Shown: positions 31,540 to 44,891, counted from the first letter of the stretch. The stretch is DNA of 64,000 nucleotides from Anisus vortex (GCA_949126835.1 OX421500.1:30547641-30611640); one strand, 5' to 3'. Notes: generated by a model from the sequence alone, not told the origin. Numbers and translations are program-made.

Positions 31540-31995
31540 GGGCACGCTAGCCTAATTGCAGCGCGCTCGGGTAGCTTACCAAAAAGCCCAGTTTTAAATC
31601 CTGGTGAAGGCTAAGATTTGTTTCCAGGACTGTATGGTATCCTTAAGTCGGACCATCTCTGATAAGTACCTGACATCAGTTGGGTCAAAGAAATGGATTA
31701 CGGGCGTTGTGCTCTAGTACAGGGGTCGGCAACCTATGCAATGTGTGCTAGACTTGGCACGCAAAGTATTTTTCATTGGCACGCGGAAGTCTCCTAAAAA
31801 GGCAATTCAAGTCTCTTGCAACGCAAAACTAAATTGCATGATGACTTCTAGGCTGTTGGCACGCTGAATGAATTAGAAATCCTACTTTGGCACACCGTTA
31901 TCAAAAGGTTGCCGATCCCTGCTCTAGTATGTCGTGGCCTAGTAAAACTTGTGAACGCTGCTTGACATGTCCTATAGATCAAAGTGCTGTGACGG
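31540..31995 (+). mobile_element. tRNA-derived SINE interrupted by a hAT MITE
   Basis: The head GGGGCACGCTAGCCTAATTG runs to GGGCGTTGTG before the insertion, and the tail TGTCGTGGCCTAGTAAAACT resumes after it. The insertion occupies 31720-31921. Confidence 0.82.
31720..31921. mobile_element. 202-bp hAT MITE with exact 8-bp TSD
   Basis: Ends CAGGGGTCGGCAACC and GGTTGCCGATCCCTG are inverted repeats of each other at nearly every base. CTCTAGTA flanks both sides (31712-31719, 31922-31929). Confidence 0.92.
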
Positions 31996-32414
31996 AGATA
32001 CATACTTAGTTTACCATAGGCAATCGCCTGGTCTGGAAAATCGAAACAAGCAAAAGCCCAATTTTTGTATGAATGTTCGATTGAATTTCACTTACGTAAA
32101 GCTATGTGAAATGTATCATAAAGATGAGTGTAGATTTTACCTCCTTGTGCCGACAATTAGCGCTCATAAAATAAAACACAACGGTGTGTAATGTAGAACC
32201 TAATCAAACTGACCTAAATTTTCAAGCGATAAACAAAACAACGCGATCAACCTGTTATCTTCTGCTACTACTACTACACGGCAGCCATCTTGCTAAAATA
32301 CAAAAAGCAGGAAATAAGGGGCGATAAACAACGATGGCGTGCAATTTAGGATAAAGTGTTTGTGTTTCATTTTAAATCGTTTTCCAAACCAAAGAAAAAC
32401 GAATTATACTTCTT

Positions 32415-32515
32415 TTTCATTTGACATAGAACATAAAACATTTGACATAGAACATGAACATTTGACATAGAACATAGAACATTTGACATAGAACATAGAA
32501 CATTTGACATTGAAA
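32415..32515 (+). repeat. Tandem repeat, about 5 copies of CATTTGACATAGAACATAGAA
   Basis: Units are about 21 bp with small deletions. Confidence 0.85.
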
Positions 32516-32692
32516 TGTTTTAAGATATTAGAAATTTCAAAAACAAGTGTATGGATTTATTTTCTTTCTAAAGGTGAGTTCATTTGACAACTAAATGAAT
32601 GTTATTTATCATTAAATATTAATCTGTGGAAATGGGTTTAGTGGAAGATCTATCTAAAACTGTTATTTTCGTTTCATCTAGTAACCTCCCTT

Positions 32693-32731
32693 CACTTCTC
32701 GGACTTTTTGTTTTGGCTAAGATAAAAAGTA
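32693..32731 (+). pseudogene. Weak U2 snRNA-like 5' fragment
   Basis: CACTTCTCGGAC, extra T-rich bases, then TTTTGGCTAAGAT, resembling U2 5' sequence with an insertion. Much weaker than the one at 10824. Confidence 0.3.
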
Positions 32732-33732
32732 TCGTACGCTTGTGTCGTACACTTTGATCTCAGAAGGCGGTCGAATCGACCAAATTTCTGTCAATCAATC
32801 ATGGCTAGAGGAAACGGTCGGGACACACACCAGGTCGTGGTATATGTTCGAGACTTGTGAGGCTAGAAGCTTGCTTAGTCTTCTTCCTGGTTCACAACAT
32901 GGTCGTCTGGACTATGGCTCGTCTGCACTCGGTGCTCATGCTTGTTCATGAGAGTGATAGTGTAGAGATTGAAACAAGCTGCTTCAAGGCTGACAGGCCT
33001 TTCGGGGGCCCATACCTGTAGAATGATGTTGTTCAAAAACGTATGAGCGAATCAGGTCCCCAGGATAGGCAAGGAGCTCGATAGTGTTATGACGCGCCTA
33101 TAAAAATATTTTTCTTAAAGTAGCACTTTTCCTTTTCAAACCAAAGTTTAAATAATACTATTACAGAACTGAACTAGATATGCTCCCAATAAGTGATATG
33201 GAAATATGTAGCCGGAGCAATGCCTATCAGTTTTCTCTTTCTGTTGGACTATAGCCATTAACATTTGGTTTGGCAGTCTTTTGCAATACAAGAAGAAGAA
33301 AAAACTGACTAAACAAGCTAAATTGCCCGGAGTTGCCCGGGAAAAAATTAAATAGGTCTTTATAAGTTACAGAAAAAAATTCCATAAACTACAATGAACA
33401 GAAAACTATAGATCTAATCATTTTAAAAATATAATTATTATTTACTGAAATTACTTTCGAAAGTAATTTAAAATAAATTGTATAATCAGGTTAAAAAAAA
33501 GACAAGTCTTTTTATTTAACAAAAAGTTTAGACTATCCCTGGATGAGAATCGAACACCCATCTCCCGCATGCGTCTAAAATAATAAAAGGCTAATTGTTA
33601 GATTTTACTCACGGAAAACATTTATAGTTTATAGGATAGCTATAAGTCCTAAAATTCTTTACAATCTTCAAAGACAAGTACCGGTAATATTAATGGAAAT
33701 ATGTAAAAAAAATATTGTAGAGAAAGAAAAAA

Positions 33733-33808
33733 AGCCATCTGTGGGGAATAGAACCCAGCTCATCCACATGGCAGTCCTGGAATCTAACCACTCAGCTAGG
33801 GAGGACAC
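33733..33808 (-). pseudogene. tRNA-like sequence, pseudogene or SINE head
   Basis: The minus strand has A-box-like TAGCTGAGTGGTTAGA and B-box-like GGGTTCTATTCCCC at tRNA spacing. The acceptor stem does not pair, so it is not a functional tRNA. Confidence 0.5.
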
Positions 33809-34504
33809 ATCGATAATCGAGATCGTAAAAGTAAAATAATACGAGGCAAGAAGGCCACGTGTCTTTAAATGAACCAATGGGGATCAAGTACCACACACAC
33901 AGTCTACTTCATATATATAGAGATCAAATCGAGACCTTGTCGGTATCAAGGGAAAGTTCATCCACACGGCACAACGGTCCTCAAATGTGTATGATATTAA
34001 CAAATAGTCATTTTATTACTAGCTATGAACTATGTTTACTCAAGTCGTTGTTAAATTCGAGGTGTAGGCCTAGGTACGTATGTGCTAATTGAGACAATAT
34101 TGAATTTGACTTTTTGATTACGTGCATCGGTATTTGTCTACGATTGTTAATACTGATATATGAATACAATTACTATTCATATACTATTGCTGAGGCCTCC
34201 AGTTCTGTTGATTGTATTTGCCAAACACGCCATGCCTCGGACAGGAACAGGCTGTTTTTCCCATAGTTCCTTCACATATTTCATTATCACATGAGACAAG
34301 ACTGTCTTTAGGCACCCATGAATTTCAAAATGTATTTTTTAAAAGAAAATTGTTTTATGAATTTTTATTATTATTATTTTATATTTTTTCTAAAAGCAAA
34401 ATGTGTTTACTAAATTCAAAATGACATTATATTATCAAAACGTCCGAACCTGTTTTTGACAGCTAATTTATACTCATTTAAATTTATTACTTCTTCATGC
34501 ATTT

Positions 34505-34657
34505 CCAATGGGCCGTATTGCTGTTGAGAGTTAACACCCTTGCCCCTTACACAAGTCAATATTTTATGACTGACTTGTAATTTACAAGTCAGTCATAAAA
34601 TATTCACTTGTATAAGGGGCAAGGGTGTTAACTCTCAACAGCAATACGGCCCATTGG
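34505..34657. repeat. Near-perfect inverted repeat, ~75-bp arms, 3-nt loop
   Basis: Left arm CCAATGGGCCGTATTGCTGT... reads back as the right arm ...ACAGCAATACGGCCCATTGG, with about two mismatches near the middle. The centre is TTGTAATTTACAAG. Confidence 0.95.
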
Positions 34658-34805
34658 ATTACCAACGGTTTATCTCATTATCTAATACATACAATAAAAT
34701 AGTGTACAAGCATAGATTTGTAAACCCAAAGAAATTCTCACGTGACTTCTTAAAATGTCTTGCATTAAGTCAATACTTTCATCATCACAGTGTAACATTT
34801 CTTAA

Positions 34806-35071
34806 AGTACCCGTCGGACCGAATTGATCCATAGGTCCGATGAAGCAGCGTTTACTAGTTTCTGTGGCCACGGCATACTAGGTGATTGTGTGGCCAGCAC
34901 CATGCACAGCCGCCTTTACTTTACCCCAACCAATGTCAGGTACCCATCAGAGCTGGGTAGACTCAGGGACACCCTCCCGACCCGGGAAAAAATCCTAGCC
35001 TGCACCAAGATTCGAACCCGGGACCTTCGGCTCGCCAGTCGAATGCGTTGCCGCTCGGCTACCGTGCCCCA
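34806..35071 (-). mobile_element. tRNA-derived SINE, minus strand, well preserved
   Basis: Minus-strand head GGGGCACGGTAGCCGAGCGG, B box GGGTTCGAATCTTGG and tail end GTCCGACGGGTACTT. The best copy of the family in the window. Confidence 0.9.
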
Positions 35072-36201
35072 TGTAACATTTCTTAGTCACATTAAAAATA
35101 TTGTAGTAAGATTTGTTTATATTTTTACAAAATATACGACTGTATAAACTAAAAAGAAGGGAGGGTAAATTTCGGCGTTGCAAGAGAGATATAGTCTAGG
35201 CTATTTTGGTTAGTTAATATTTGTATTACTTCCGGTTTCTAAGTTTTCGATAAAAATGAACAAAAACTAAATACCGAAAGAAACTTTCTCACTGCAGTTT
35301 TTATTGCTTTTTTTTTCTTCTCTCTTAACAAAACACATTGTAGACATTCGTTACTCCGTCATTTTGACGGGAATAACCGCTAGTATATGTACAATTACCA
35401 AACTATGCCAATCGCCATGTAAACATGTTGGACAGTAGGAACAGTAAATAAACTATCCTATCAACCCATTACATTCCACCATTCCATCTCTGTTAGATAT
35501 TTAAGATTGTTGAATAAGATTGCGTTAAATAATATGCAGATAGATGAAAAGTTCTGGAATGAATCTTACTTACTAACTTATAAGTCTACAGACGTTCCTA
35601 CAGAACAGTACAGATATAAGATTATTACGTTCACTAGGCCCAAAACGGCTGCAGGGCGGAAGGACTGGAACCTTGGCCTTTTGATTGACTGTCTGGTGAA
35701 CTAATCGCAGGACCAAATTTATGGGACTCTAAAAAAAACGGACGAGCCCTAATGGTACTATAGTCCAGTGCGTAACGTATTAGAGTAACCTCAAAGGGGG
35801 CGGGGCACCCAAAGCTCTGTCCCTTGGAAGATTATCGTGGTGGCTCGCCCGTATACCTGCAATGTCCCCCGGTAGCAGAAATCCTATACTATAGGTACAG
35901 ACATCCAGGCACAGGGAGGTTCTTCGAGACTGGTTCGCAACGTCCTTTCTACTACCTCCCCACCGGCGCCACAGGCCTACCTGGTGTGCAATGGATAGCT
36001 GGACACCCGTAGCCGCTGTGGGAGCTGGCTCCATGCGTTCGCTCGCCGATGTAATCTATAGGTGATCGTATCTGCGGTTTACACACTTTGCCAACTTTGA
36101 GGCTCATTGGTACAGAAGTGAACTGGATGACCAGCCGGCCTCACTGAAGACACAACAATATTGCAAAGATTGAGTGTTTTTTAAGTATTTGGAGTCTCAG
36201 A
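35072..36201. other. Intergenic, no recognised gene
   Basis: A GC-richer block at about 35795-36060 has short ORFs on both strands but no family resemblance that I recognise. The rest is AT-rich. Confidence 0.45.
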
Positions 36202-36209
36202 GTTTAGAG

Positions 36210-37350
36210 CATAGGTTCTCAACGGGGGCGATGTCGCCCCCCGGGGGGTGGTGAGAGGCTTTAGAGGGGCAATGACATTCCCGGGGGCGATTGGGGGGCG
36301 GTGAAGGGCAAGTGGGTGTTACAAACGTACCTGATATAATTTGAACACCTCAGCTATTTGAATCGATTAGTTTTTGGATGAAATGTGATGTAAACGCAGT
36401 TGCTGCTAAATATCTGATATTCACATCGATATCCCCCAACAGTATGCCTACATATTATTATATTAATAAGAAATAGGAATCGCAATGACTTGTCGATGAA
36501 GTAGGGGTCAGTATTTGGCAAATATGGTGTGCGGCCGGTTGGTCCTGTGGTTTGTTCACCGGACTGTCAACCCTGCTGACCGATCACTGTCGCTCTAACA
36601 TCTGCTAATAATAATGATATTATGATATGTTTTACCGAGATGTCCTGAATGATTTTGAACCTCTAGGCAGTCAAGATGAACTAAAGTTAAAAGGTAGAGA
36701 TAAGTTGTAATCATACAAACTGGGTAGTTATTGTAATGCTTGAAAATATACATTAAAATTTTTTTAGTCATATTATATTTATATAATTTTCAAATATTTT
36801 TTACAGTTTGATCATTTCAAAGTTATAAATTGTAAGCCATTTATTTTTTATAAAAGAAAATAATATAAATATTTGCTCAAATAAAACGGGCTAATTAACT
36901 CCCTTTAATAAAAAAAATTTTTCCACATTTGATTCAATAGTGATGCCGAACAAGTTATGTTTTGGAATATAACAAATATCACTGATTATTAGACCTAAGG
37001 CTTTTGCAACCAATATTGAAACAAAAAAAGACAAATTGCTAGCAATCAGTGCCAGCAACACACCAGCCAAACGATTCACATTAATATTGATTTATTTAAA
37101 CATTAAACCTTTTGATTAGGCAATTTTTTTATCTATTAATTCTTACAATATGTTTCCTTTTCAGTTTTTTTAAAGATAATTAAGCGCACAAAAAGTCTAG
37201 TCCGCCTAAATAAATTGCAGAAACTATAGTACAGACGGGCGGAAAGAGGGGGGAGGGAGTGGGCGCTAAAAGAAAATGGAGGGGGAGGGCGGTGAGCGAA
37301 AAAAAAAATATAAAAGGGGGCGGTGAGCCGAAAAAGGTTGAGAACCTATG
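36210..37350. mobile_element. hAT-like MITE (CATAGGTTCTCAACGGGGG family), 1141 bp, exact TSD
   Basis: Ends CATAGGTTCTCAACGGGGGC and GGTTGAGAACCTATG, flanked by GTTTAGAG on both sides (36202-36209, 37351-37358). Longer sibling of 18809-19541. Confidence 0.9.
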
Positions 37351-37493
37351 GTTTAGAGAGACAAGAATTTGTCTAATTGAATACAGGAAAAAAACCTTAA
37401 TGAGTTCTTTCTGACTGACACTTGTATTGCTGCATTCAGCAGAGGTTTTGGATAGAGAATATATATGTAAAACAAAAAGCTCTAATTGGACTT

Positions 37494-37998
37494 GAGGTAT
37501 ACCAAAATTCGGTTTCGGTTTCCGCGTTCAAAGTAGGCAAATGGCCTCTTCCGGCGTAGTTTTGCTTTCGGCCGAAGCCAGAAAGTTAGCTTTTCGTTTG
37601 CTTTCGGTTGCGGCCGAAAGTGCTATTTCGGTTATCAACCGTATATTTATTTTAACTTTCAAAATTCAGACTGCAGCGCTAATGCTGCATATTTTACTAT
37701 GCTTATTGATAATTTCATTTAGTTAAACTGCTGCGAATTATTCTGTTTGATGTAGAAAATTGAAGTTAATAATAAACGTATTATTTAATCACCCCAAAGA
37801 ATGTCGAAAAAATGGAGTGTGGAATTACAGTGAAGTCTTTTAAAATATTTTGTTTATTTTGATTTATCTTTCGGTTTCGGTCGAAGGTGTTAATAAACTT
37901 TTGGTTTCGGCTTCAGTTTCGGTAGCAAGTCAATTTATAACTTTTGATATGGTTTCGTTTTGGCTGAAACCAAAAATTTGGTTTCGGTCGACCTCTAG
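37494..37998. mobile_element. MITE-like element with TTCGGTTTCGG arms
   Basis: Left GAGGTATACCAAAATTCGGT and right ACCAAAAATTTGGTTTCGGT, then CGACCTC, are imperfect inverted repeats. The interior is rich in CGGTTTCGG and GCCGAAA palindromic blocks. No clear target duplication. Confidence 0.6.
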
Positions 37999-38167
37999 AT
38001 GATTCATTACTTGTAAAAAGCAAACTATCTATATAAATTGTAGTTATATTTGTAACAGCAATTTACATATTTTAAATAACACTCTATTTTAATATAATGT
38101 ATTACTTTTGTATTACATAACATATTGTGTTATTTTATTACATTGTACTGTAAATTGTTCTCTTAGA

Positions 38168-38231
38168 ATGATTTCGTTATTACCATTACTATTACTGACT
38201 GCAAGATTAGTCTCATCACAACAGATAGATG
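38168..38231 (+). CDS. Contactin B exon 1: start codon and signal peptide
   Basis: MISLLPLLLLTARLVSSQQI: short N-region, leucine-rich core and an SS|Q-like cleavage region. The donor GTAAGT is strong, phase 1. No obvious TATA box can be assigned upstream in the AT-rich flank. Confidence 0.8.
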
Positions 38232-41091
38232 GTAAGTAAAAATACATTATTTTTTTTAAGTCAATCAAATACTCTAAGTAGTATAAATAATTTCTCTATT
38301 TATTTTGAAAGACTGTTCAACAATCGACCTAATCAATATCATAATAGATATGGATCAATAATTACTACCTAACATTAGTTATACCCATATTAGAATATTC
38401 GTCTTATGTATAGGACTCCTCAATTTAAAGAAAACTTTAAAAAATTTAACAAATTCAGAAAAGAGATGATAGGTTCATTAGTAGCGAATATTGAAAACTG
38501 ACAAGATTAATACAAACAGTTGAATCACTAAACCTAGAAACAAGCTCTACTTCAGCGGAAGAGATGACAGGCATGAACATGGTGTTGGATTTCTGGTCCA
38601 CAAAGACACCATGTCGGGACAGTCAGCATCGGTGGGGAGACAAGTCACCAATCTTCGCTTTGCAGATGACATAGATGGCTTAGCTGGCAGTGAAGATGAA
38701 CTGAGGGAGTTAACAGCCAAACTGGAGATAACATCATTAGCGTATGGCATAGAAATAAACGCTGAAAAGACCAAAGTTATGGCAAACATGGAGTTTGAAT
38801 CCGAAATACAAGTGGGCGGTCAGAGGCTCGAGAAAGTCTCCTCCTTCAAATATCTGGGATCCATAATATCTGATGTAGGATCCAAGCGGGAAATTCTTGC
38901 AAGAATAGCCCAAACAACTGATGCACTTTGCAAGCTAAAAAACATCTGGCGAAGCAAGACAATCTCGCTTTACTCAAAGATTCGACTGATGCGCTCCCTG
39001 GCGATGGCAGTTTTTTTGAACGGCTGTGAAACATGGACAGATCTCCAGAAAAGAATCAGAGCCATGAAAATGAGATGCCTACTTAAAATTTTAAACATCT
39101 CCTACAAAGATCGAGTTACAAATGAGGCTGTCCGCGAGCGAATCACCTACGTCATCGGCCCTCATGAGGATCTACTCAGTGCCATTAAATCCAGAAAACT
39201 CCGATGGTATGGGCATGTGGCAAGATCCGAAGGCCTGGCGAAAACCATCCTGTAGGGCACAGTGCGAGGTGGAAGAAAGAGAGGCAGGCAGAAGAGACGA
39301 TGGGATGATGACATCAATGAGTGGATCGGCTTGTCTCTTGCAGACTCCCAGAGGGCGGCGAAGGACCGAGACAAATGGCGCAAAATTATGCAACTGTCAA
39401 AAAATGGTGCCCCAACGACCCTCGCTCGGGTTATGGGATAGAAGAAGAAGAAGAAGAAGAAACACTAGAGGACAGAAGGGCGAAGAGTAAAATAGTAATA
39501 ATACATAAATCATTAAATTCTAACATAGAACTACGGCTATGTAGTAATCTATGTCGATGCTCAGAAAGGCAGAGATTGCAAACACATGAAAACCAACAAC
39601 TTAACATTAATTAAAACCTTCATAAAAAAATTGTGGGTTAGACCATAGACAATAATATACATGGACCGCTTGCTTTAGTATTTCTGCTATATGATGACTT
39701 GAAACACTGATGTTCGGAATTCCCGATTCTAAATAACGTAATTGCTATACAGGAAATAAAGTTATTGATATACAAGTTCCGTTTTATTTAATCGCTATGA
39801 TTTTCTCAATGAAAAATTAAAATCGAAAGTTGTACAGAGCGGAAACATTTATAGATCAGTGTTGTGTGCGCACGGAAAAAGATCATAAGCTCTAAAAATA
39901 GAGCAGGCGGTCCATCTTATTATAATCAATGATAATAGGATTAATAGGCCTACAAGTATTCATTTGAAGTCGAAAAAATGCGATTTAATAAAACGGAACT
40001 TGTATAACAATTACTTCATTTAGAATCGGGAATTGCAAAAAAAAAAAAGAAGATAATAGCATAAAAAACTAAAGCAAGCGGTCCATGTATATTATAGTCT
40101 ATGGTTAGACCGCAACCACGGTTAAACGTAGGACGCATTACTCAACTGTATAGTATAAAAGATCCTTGTATTTTGAAAAAAACCAACTTTGCGTCACATT
40201 GAGCATAAAATTAGCTTATATAAATATGTGTGTGTGTGTCTCCAATGACTTCTACCTTACCTATGCTCGTCCGTATGAGTATTCCATTATGAATATATTC
40301 TATCTATGTTGTTTGTATATATTACATAATCCCACACACACGCAGAATGCCCTAACTCATGGTTTGAGACCAGTGGCTATTGTTATGATTTTGTGTTTCG
40401 GCCCGCGAGAACTTACCAGGAAGCCACAATCGCCTGTCAGATGACCTCGTCCACTCTGGTCAGCGTCAAGTCAGCCGGAGAGCACGGCTTCGTGCAGAAC
40501 TGGTTAAACAACCACGACCCAGAAAGGTTAGTGAGAAATTATTATAACCGATGCAGAGCATCGTACTGGCCACACTAGTCTCCACCGAACTCAACAGATT
40601 ATTATTTCTTGTGTGTGCCTGATAATGTAGAATTTGAACAATTTAGACATCGGTCATTGTCATTAGATTCTCTTGATGTTTTTGTGGATGGAAGACAAGT
40701 TTTAGTTAGCCTCTAATGTTTAAGTAATAGTTCAGTACCTTTTTTTGGAATTTTCTTCTATATTCTATGCAATGATATAACTTTTGTTTTCAGTTCATAC
40801 CAGCAAGAAATATTTAAAAGCTCCATACGTTTTCATAAACAACTAGTGAAGCCAAGAGTGCAATAAAAATATAAAAAGGCATATTATCATAGTGAAAATA
40901 ATAATACATTTGTTTTAAATTTCGTTTCCAACTAATATATTGTAAACTCAGAGCGCCTTTGTTTACTTATTTTTAAGTAATGATGCAACCTGTTTGCCTG
41001 AGCTGATTGGGGGAGTGAATTCAAGACTTTCAAACCAAATGTGGAGATGGCTCTCATGCCAGCGGTCTTCAAAAAGAAATTCAGCATTTCT

Positions 41092-41139
<48 letters not shown>

Positions 41140-43544
41140 TTTTAGTTTCATAGAGAATCTAGATTAGTTGAGTTTGGCAGAAGACATTAGCTTGTGCCGT
41201 CAAACCTCATTTTCTGTTGACTTGGGAGAACTATGTGTCCCTGTTCTTATTCATTGCCTCAGTTTTCCTTAACTGAAGCTGATACTAGCTAGTGCCAAAA
41301 GGGCAAACATAATTTCTTATTCTTTATGTCATATAAACACTATATTTATTCCAATTTAGGTGTGTTTTAGGTATGTATATTTGAGTGTATAGATTGAAAA
41401 AAATTGGATTCTTTACATTGATTCTTTAAAAAAAAACACAATAATTCGGTTTCAATCGGTTTTGGATTTCGTCGAAAGTGTTCTTTACATATTTTTGACC
41501 TAACCGAGATTGACTGAGCATGTATTTTGTTTTTAAAGAAGGACCTACATACACTTTACATTTAATTAATTGTCAGCTTGAAAATTTCGTCACTTTAATC
41601 ATGCATGGTTATTAACTGCATTATTGTTTAAATAATTTGTGCACAATTCGACACATTTTGTTTAAAATAGGCCTATGTAAAATCAGAAACACTCATGCTC
41701 TTGATTCTAGAGCTAATAAAAAAAATTCTTTAACATTTAGATCAAAAGTGTTAATATGTCAGACGGAAGAACTAACTAGCCTAAATCAAACTACCGCACA
41801 AAGAAACATATAAACCAACTTTAGGAATTTTTTAATGTAAATTTGTTTTACTACATTTCGAACTGCAGACAAGAATGGCTGACTAGCGGCTACAGAGACG
41901 ACAAAGGGCAGATCACGTGGGACTCTGACGGCAGTCTCGTTACCGCAGACTACTTTCCAGACGACGCAACGCGCGCAGGACAACAGGACGATGCTATGAC
42001 GCTTCTTAAGAATGACGTCATAGTCTATAAATATTACGGTAAATTTATCATATACGTTTTATTTAAAAAAATTAGACCATTACATTGAAAGTCCCAAAAT
42101 GTATTCCTTATACTGTACCGAATACCAGCTCTTAAAAAAAAAAAAAACAAATGTTAGATCCTAATAGATTTACAAAATATTTAAGCTTAAGCTTAAATTA
42201 ATAGTTAAATTTAAAATTAACTTAAATTTAAAATATCTATTGAAACACATGCATAAGAGGGAGTAATGTTTTATTAAGCCTTGTCAAGCTGCAATAATAT
42301 TATTATGTCTGAACAAAAATCTTCATGTTTAACTTCTGATGTTATAGTTATGAGTAATTATATCTTTAATAGAACACTTTAAACTAAAACTATTGTCTGT
42401 TAACGTGTTTGTGGTGAACTCTATAACCAAACATACAAAGAGATTCTATTTAATTTCCCTTTTGAAGCAAGCTATTTCAAAATCTGCCAGAGAAAAATGT
42501 GATTGTCATACACAAACCCACTTTCAAATCAATACTTAAAATATTTCTAAATTTATTATTGCGTATTTTTATCTATTACTATTTATGGATGTGAAGCCTA
42601 TAAAGTTTAACTAATTCGTATGTCTGTATCTTACAGCGTCTTCAAACACATACTTATGGGGCTGGAGCAGACTAATGAAGTCATTGCCGTACATCTGTCA
42701 GATGAATAAGACAGAGGTCTGGAAGTATTATCAACAACAACGAGATTTCTGTAAGTATTACCAAAACTGGTCTTCTGTAGCTAGTCTAGATCTTACATAA
42801 TGCACGTAATCAGTTCTTGTTCATTCATTGCTAGAATATCTTAATATGATTTCTCTAAAATTATCTTTTAAGATCACGTCTTAAAGATTAATATCTGTAT
42901 CGCTCTTATTTTATTTTTGTTAGATATTTCTTAATTAAGGAGTATTGACATTTTAACTTAAAATTACTTTACATAATTAAATACGTTTTAGTTTGTAAAA
43001 CATTTAAAGTAAAATGAAACGGTAGAAGATGAAAGATTATTGGATACATACAAAGTACATTGTTTTAATCTTTTAAGAAATTATATTTTTAACTCAAAAA
43101 GATTTTAATCCCAAGAAACGACATTAAAACCCCAATGAATTTATTTAAATGCCATATTTATCCTATGACATGATAATATAAACCATACTATTGCATTAAC
43201 TTACAAATGGAAACCATATTTTTTATCCCATGGACTTGCCAAGGAAACCATATTTATCCCTTGAACTCAAATACAGAAGTTTGTCTTTATCCTCAGCATA
43301 CGGAAAGAATGGCACAGACCCCAACAGTTTGGACTTCGGGCCCCGCATAGTGTCCCAGTCACAGGATACAGTGTTCTATCAGTCCAGTAACGGGATGACG
43401 CCAGTGACACTTGATTGTGTGGCCACCGGAAAGCCAAACCCTACCTACCAGTGGTACAGGAAAGCACCAAGCCAGTAAATAGAGATTTATTTTTATTAAT
43501 TCCTTCATTAGGTTAAATTACACACTTTACAAATCCCTACTAAT

Positions 43545-43585
<41 letters not shown>

Positions 43586-43643
43586 TCTCTCTCCCTCTCC
43601 CTCTCTCTCTCCCTCTCTCTCTCTCTCCCCCTCTCTCTCTCTC

Positions 43644-43696
<53 letters not shown>

Positions 43697-44855
43697 GGTG
43701 TAATTTGTAAAATTATATTTATTCATGGTCACTAATTAATAAATTTAGAATAAAGAAATTAATGAGTTAGTAAACGCAATTTATTCGTCTAGTATAGTAC
43801 CCCTCGGACCAAACTGATCATAGGGCTGGCAAAGCAGCGTTCACTGGTTTGTGTGGCCACTGTATACTAGGGGATGTGTGGCCAGCACAATGCCCAGCTG
43901 CCCAGCCGCCTTTACCCCAACTAATGTCAGATACCCATCAAAGCTTGGTAGACTCAGGGACACCCTCAAATCCTGGGAAAAAAATCATAGCCTCGACCAG
44001 GATTCGAACCCAGGACCTTAGGATCGCCAGTCAAACGCGTATGATTGACCCTTATTTTACGTCTCAATTAGAATGTTACAAAAACAGCCTAGATGTAATG
44101 TGTAGAAAATTAGTTTTCTACTGCAATATTTTTATTAACATTATGTCAAATACTTAATTATTGCTTTTTACTACCCTTATTAAACATATATCTGTTGTTT
44201 AAAATAATAAAATTCTAAATGTAGCCTTGTTGACATCCAAATAGCTTAAAGCCCTTTCTTCCTAAATGTTAACAAGCGCCCCCCCCCCCATTGCGCCCCA
44301 ATAGCATCAGATTTTACGCCCCCCCCCCCCAACCCATAAGCTTTAATCCCTTCTAAGAGTACTAGTATTATTTTATATATATATATAAAACATAATCTAG
44401 ATCTGTGCCAGAAATGTTAAGTGCAGAAAACAATGCAAGATACAGTATATCTGCTGGAAGACTTCAAATCACTAAGGTAGGAGTATCACTTGACCTAGTT
44501 TAAGAATTACTGTGCATTTTGCAATGTGCAATCTAATGGCATTACTGTTTGGTGGTCTGAAAGCTTAGTGCTAGAAGATATTTAAAAAAAACATTAAGGT
44601 TTTCCTTTTTAGACTAGCTGGTCCGTAGGGCAAGTGAAGCAGCGTTCACAAGTTTCCGCGGCTTACAGAGAATGTTTAGGAATGTCGCCATAATGACTTG
44701 ACTATTTCCAATCATTGTGTCAGGCACCCAATCTGGGTGTTGGGTGGAATCAAGGATACCCTCTAAACGTAGTTAGTGGCAAGGGGAAAAACTCTTGCTT
44801 TAACCTGGATTCGAACCCGGAACTTTCAGAATAGCAGCGCTAGACCAGCTAGAAG

Positions 44856-44891
<36 letters not shown>

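Noticed and set aside
35780..36034. Overlapping ORFs on both strands in a GC-richer block
   Set aside because: No homology or splice context I recognise; kept only as an unexplained intergenic block.
38547..38789. Minus-strand ORF opposite the LINE reverse transcriptase
   Set aside because: Antisense shadow of the RT pseudogene.
43508..43732. Arg/Glu-repeat ORF on the minus strand
   Set aside because: Product of a (CT)n microsatellite.
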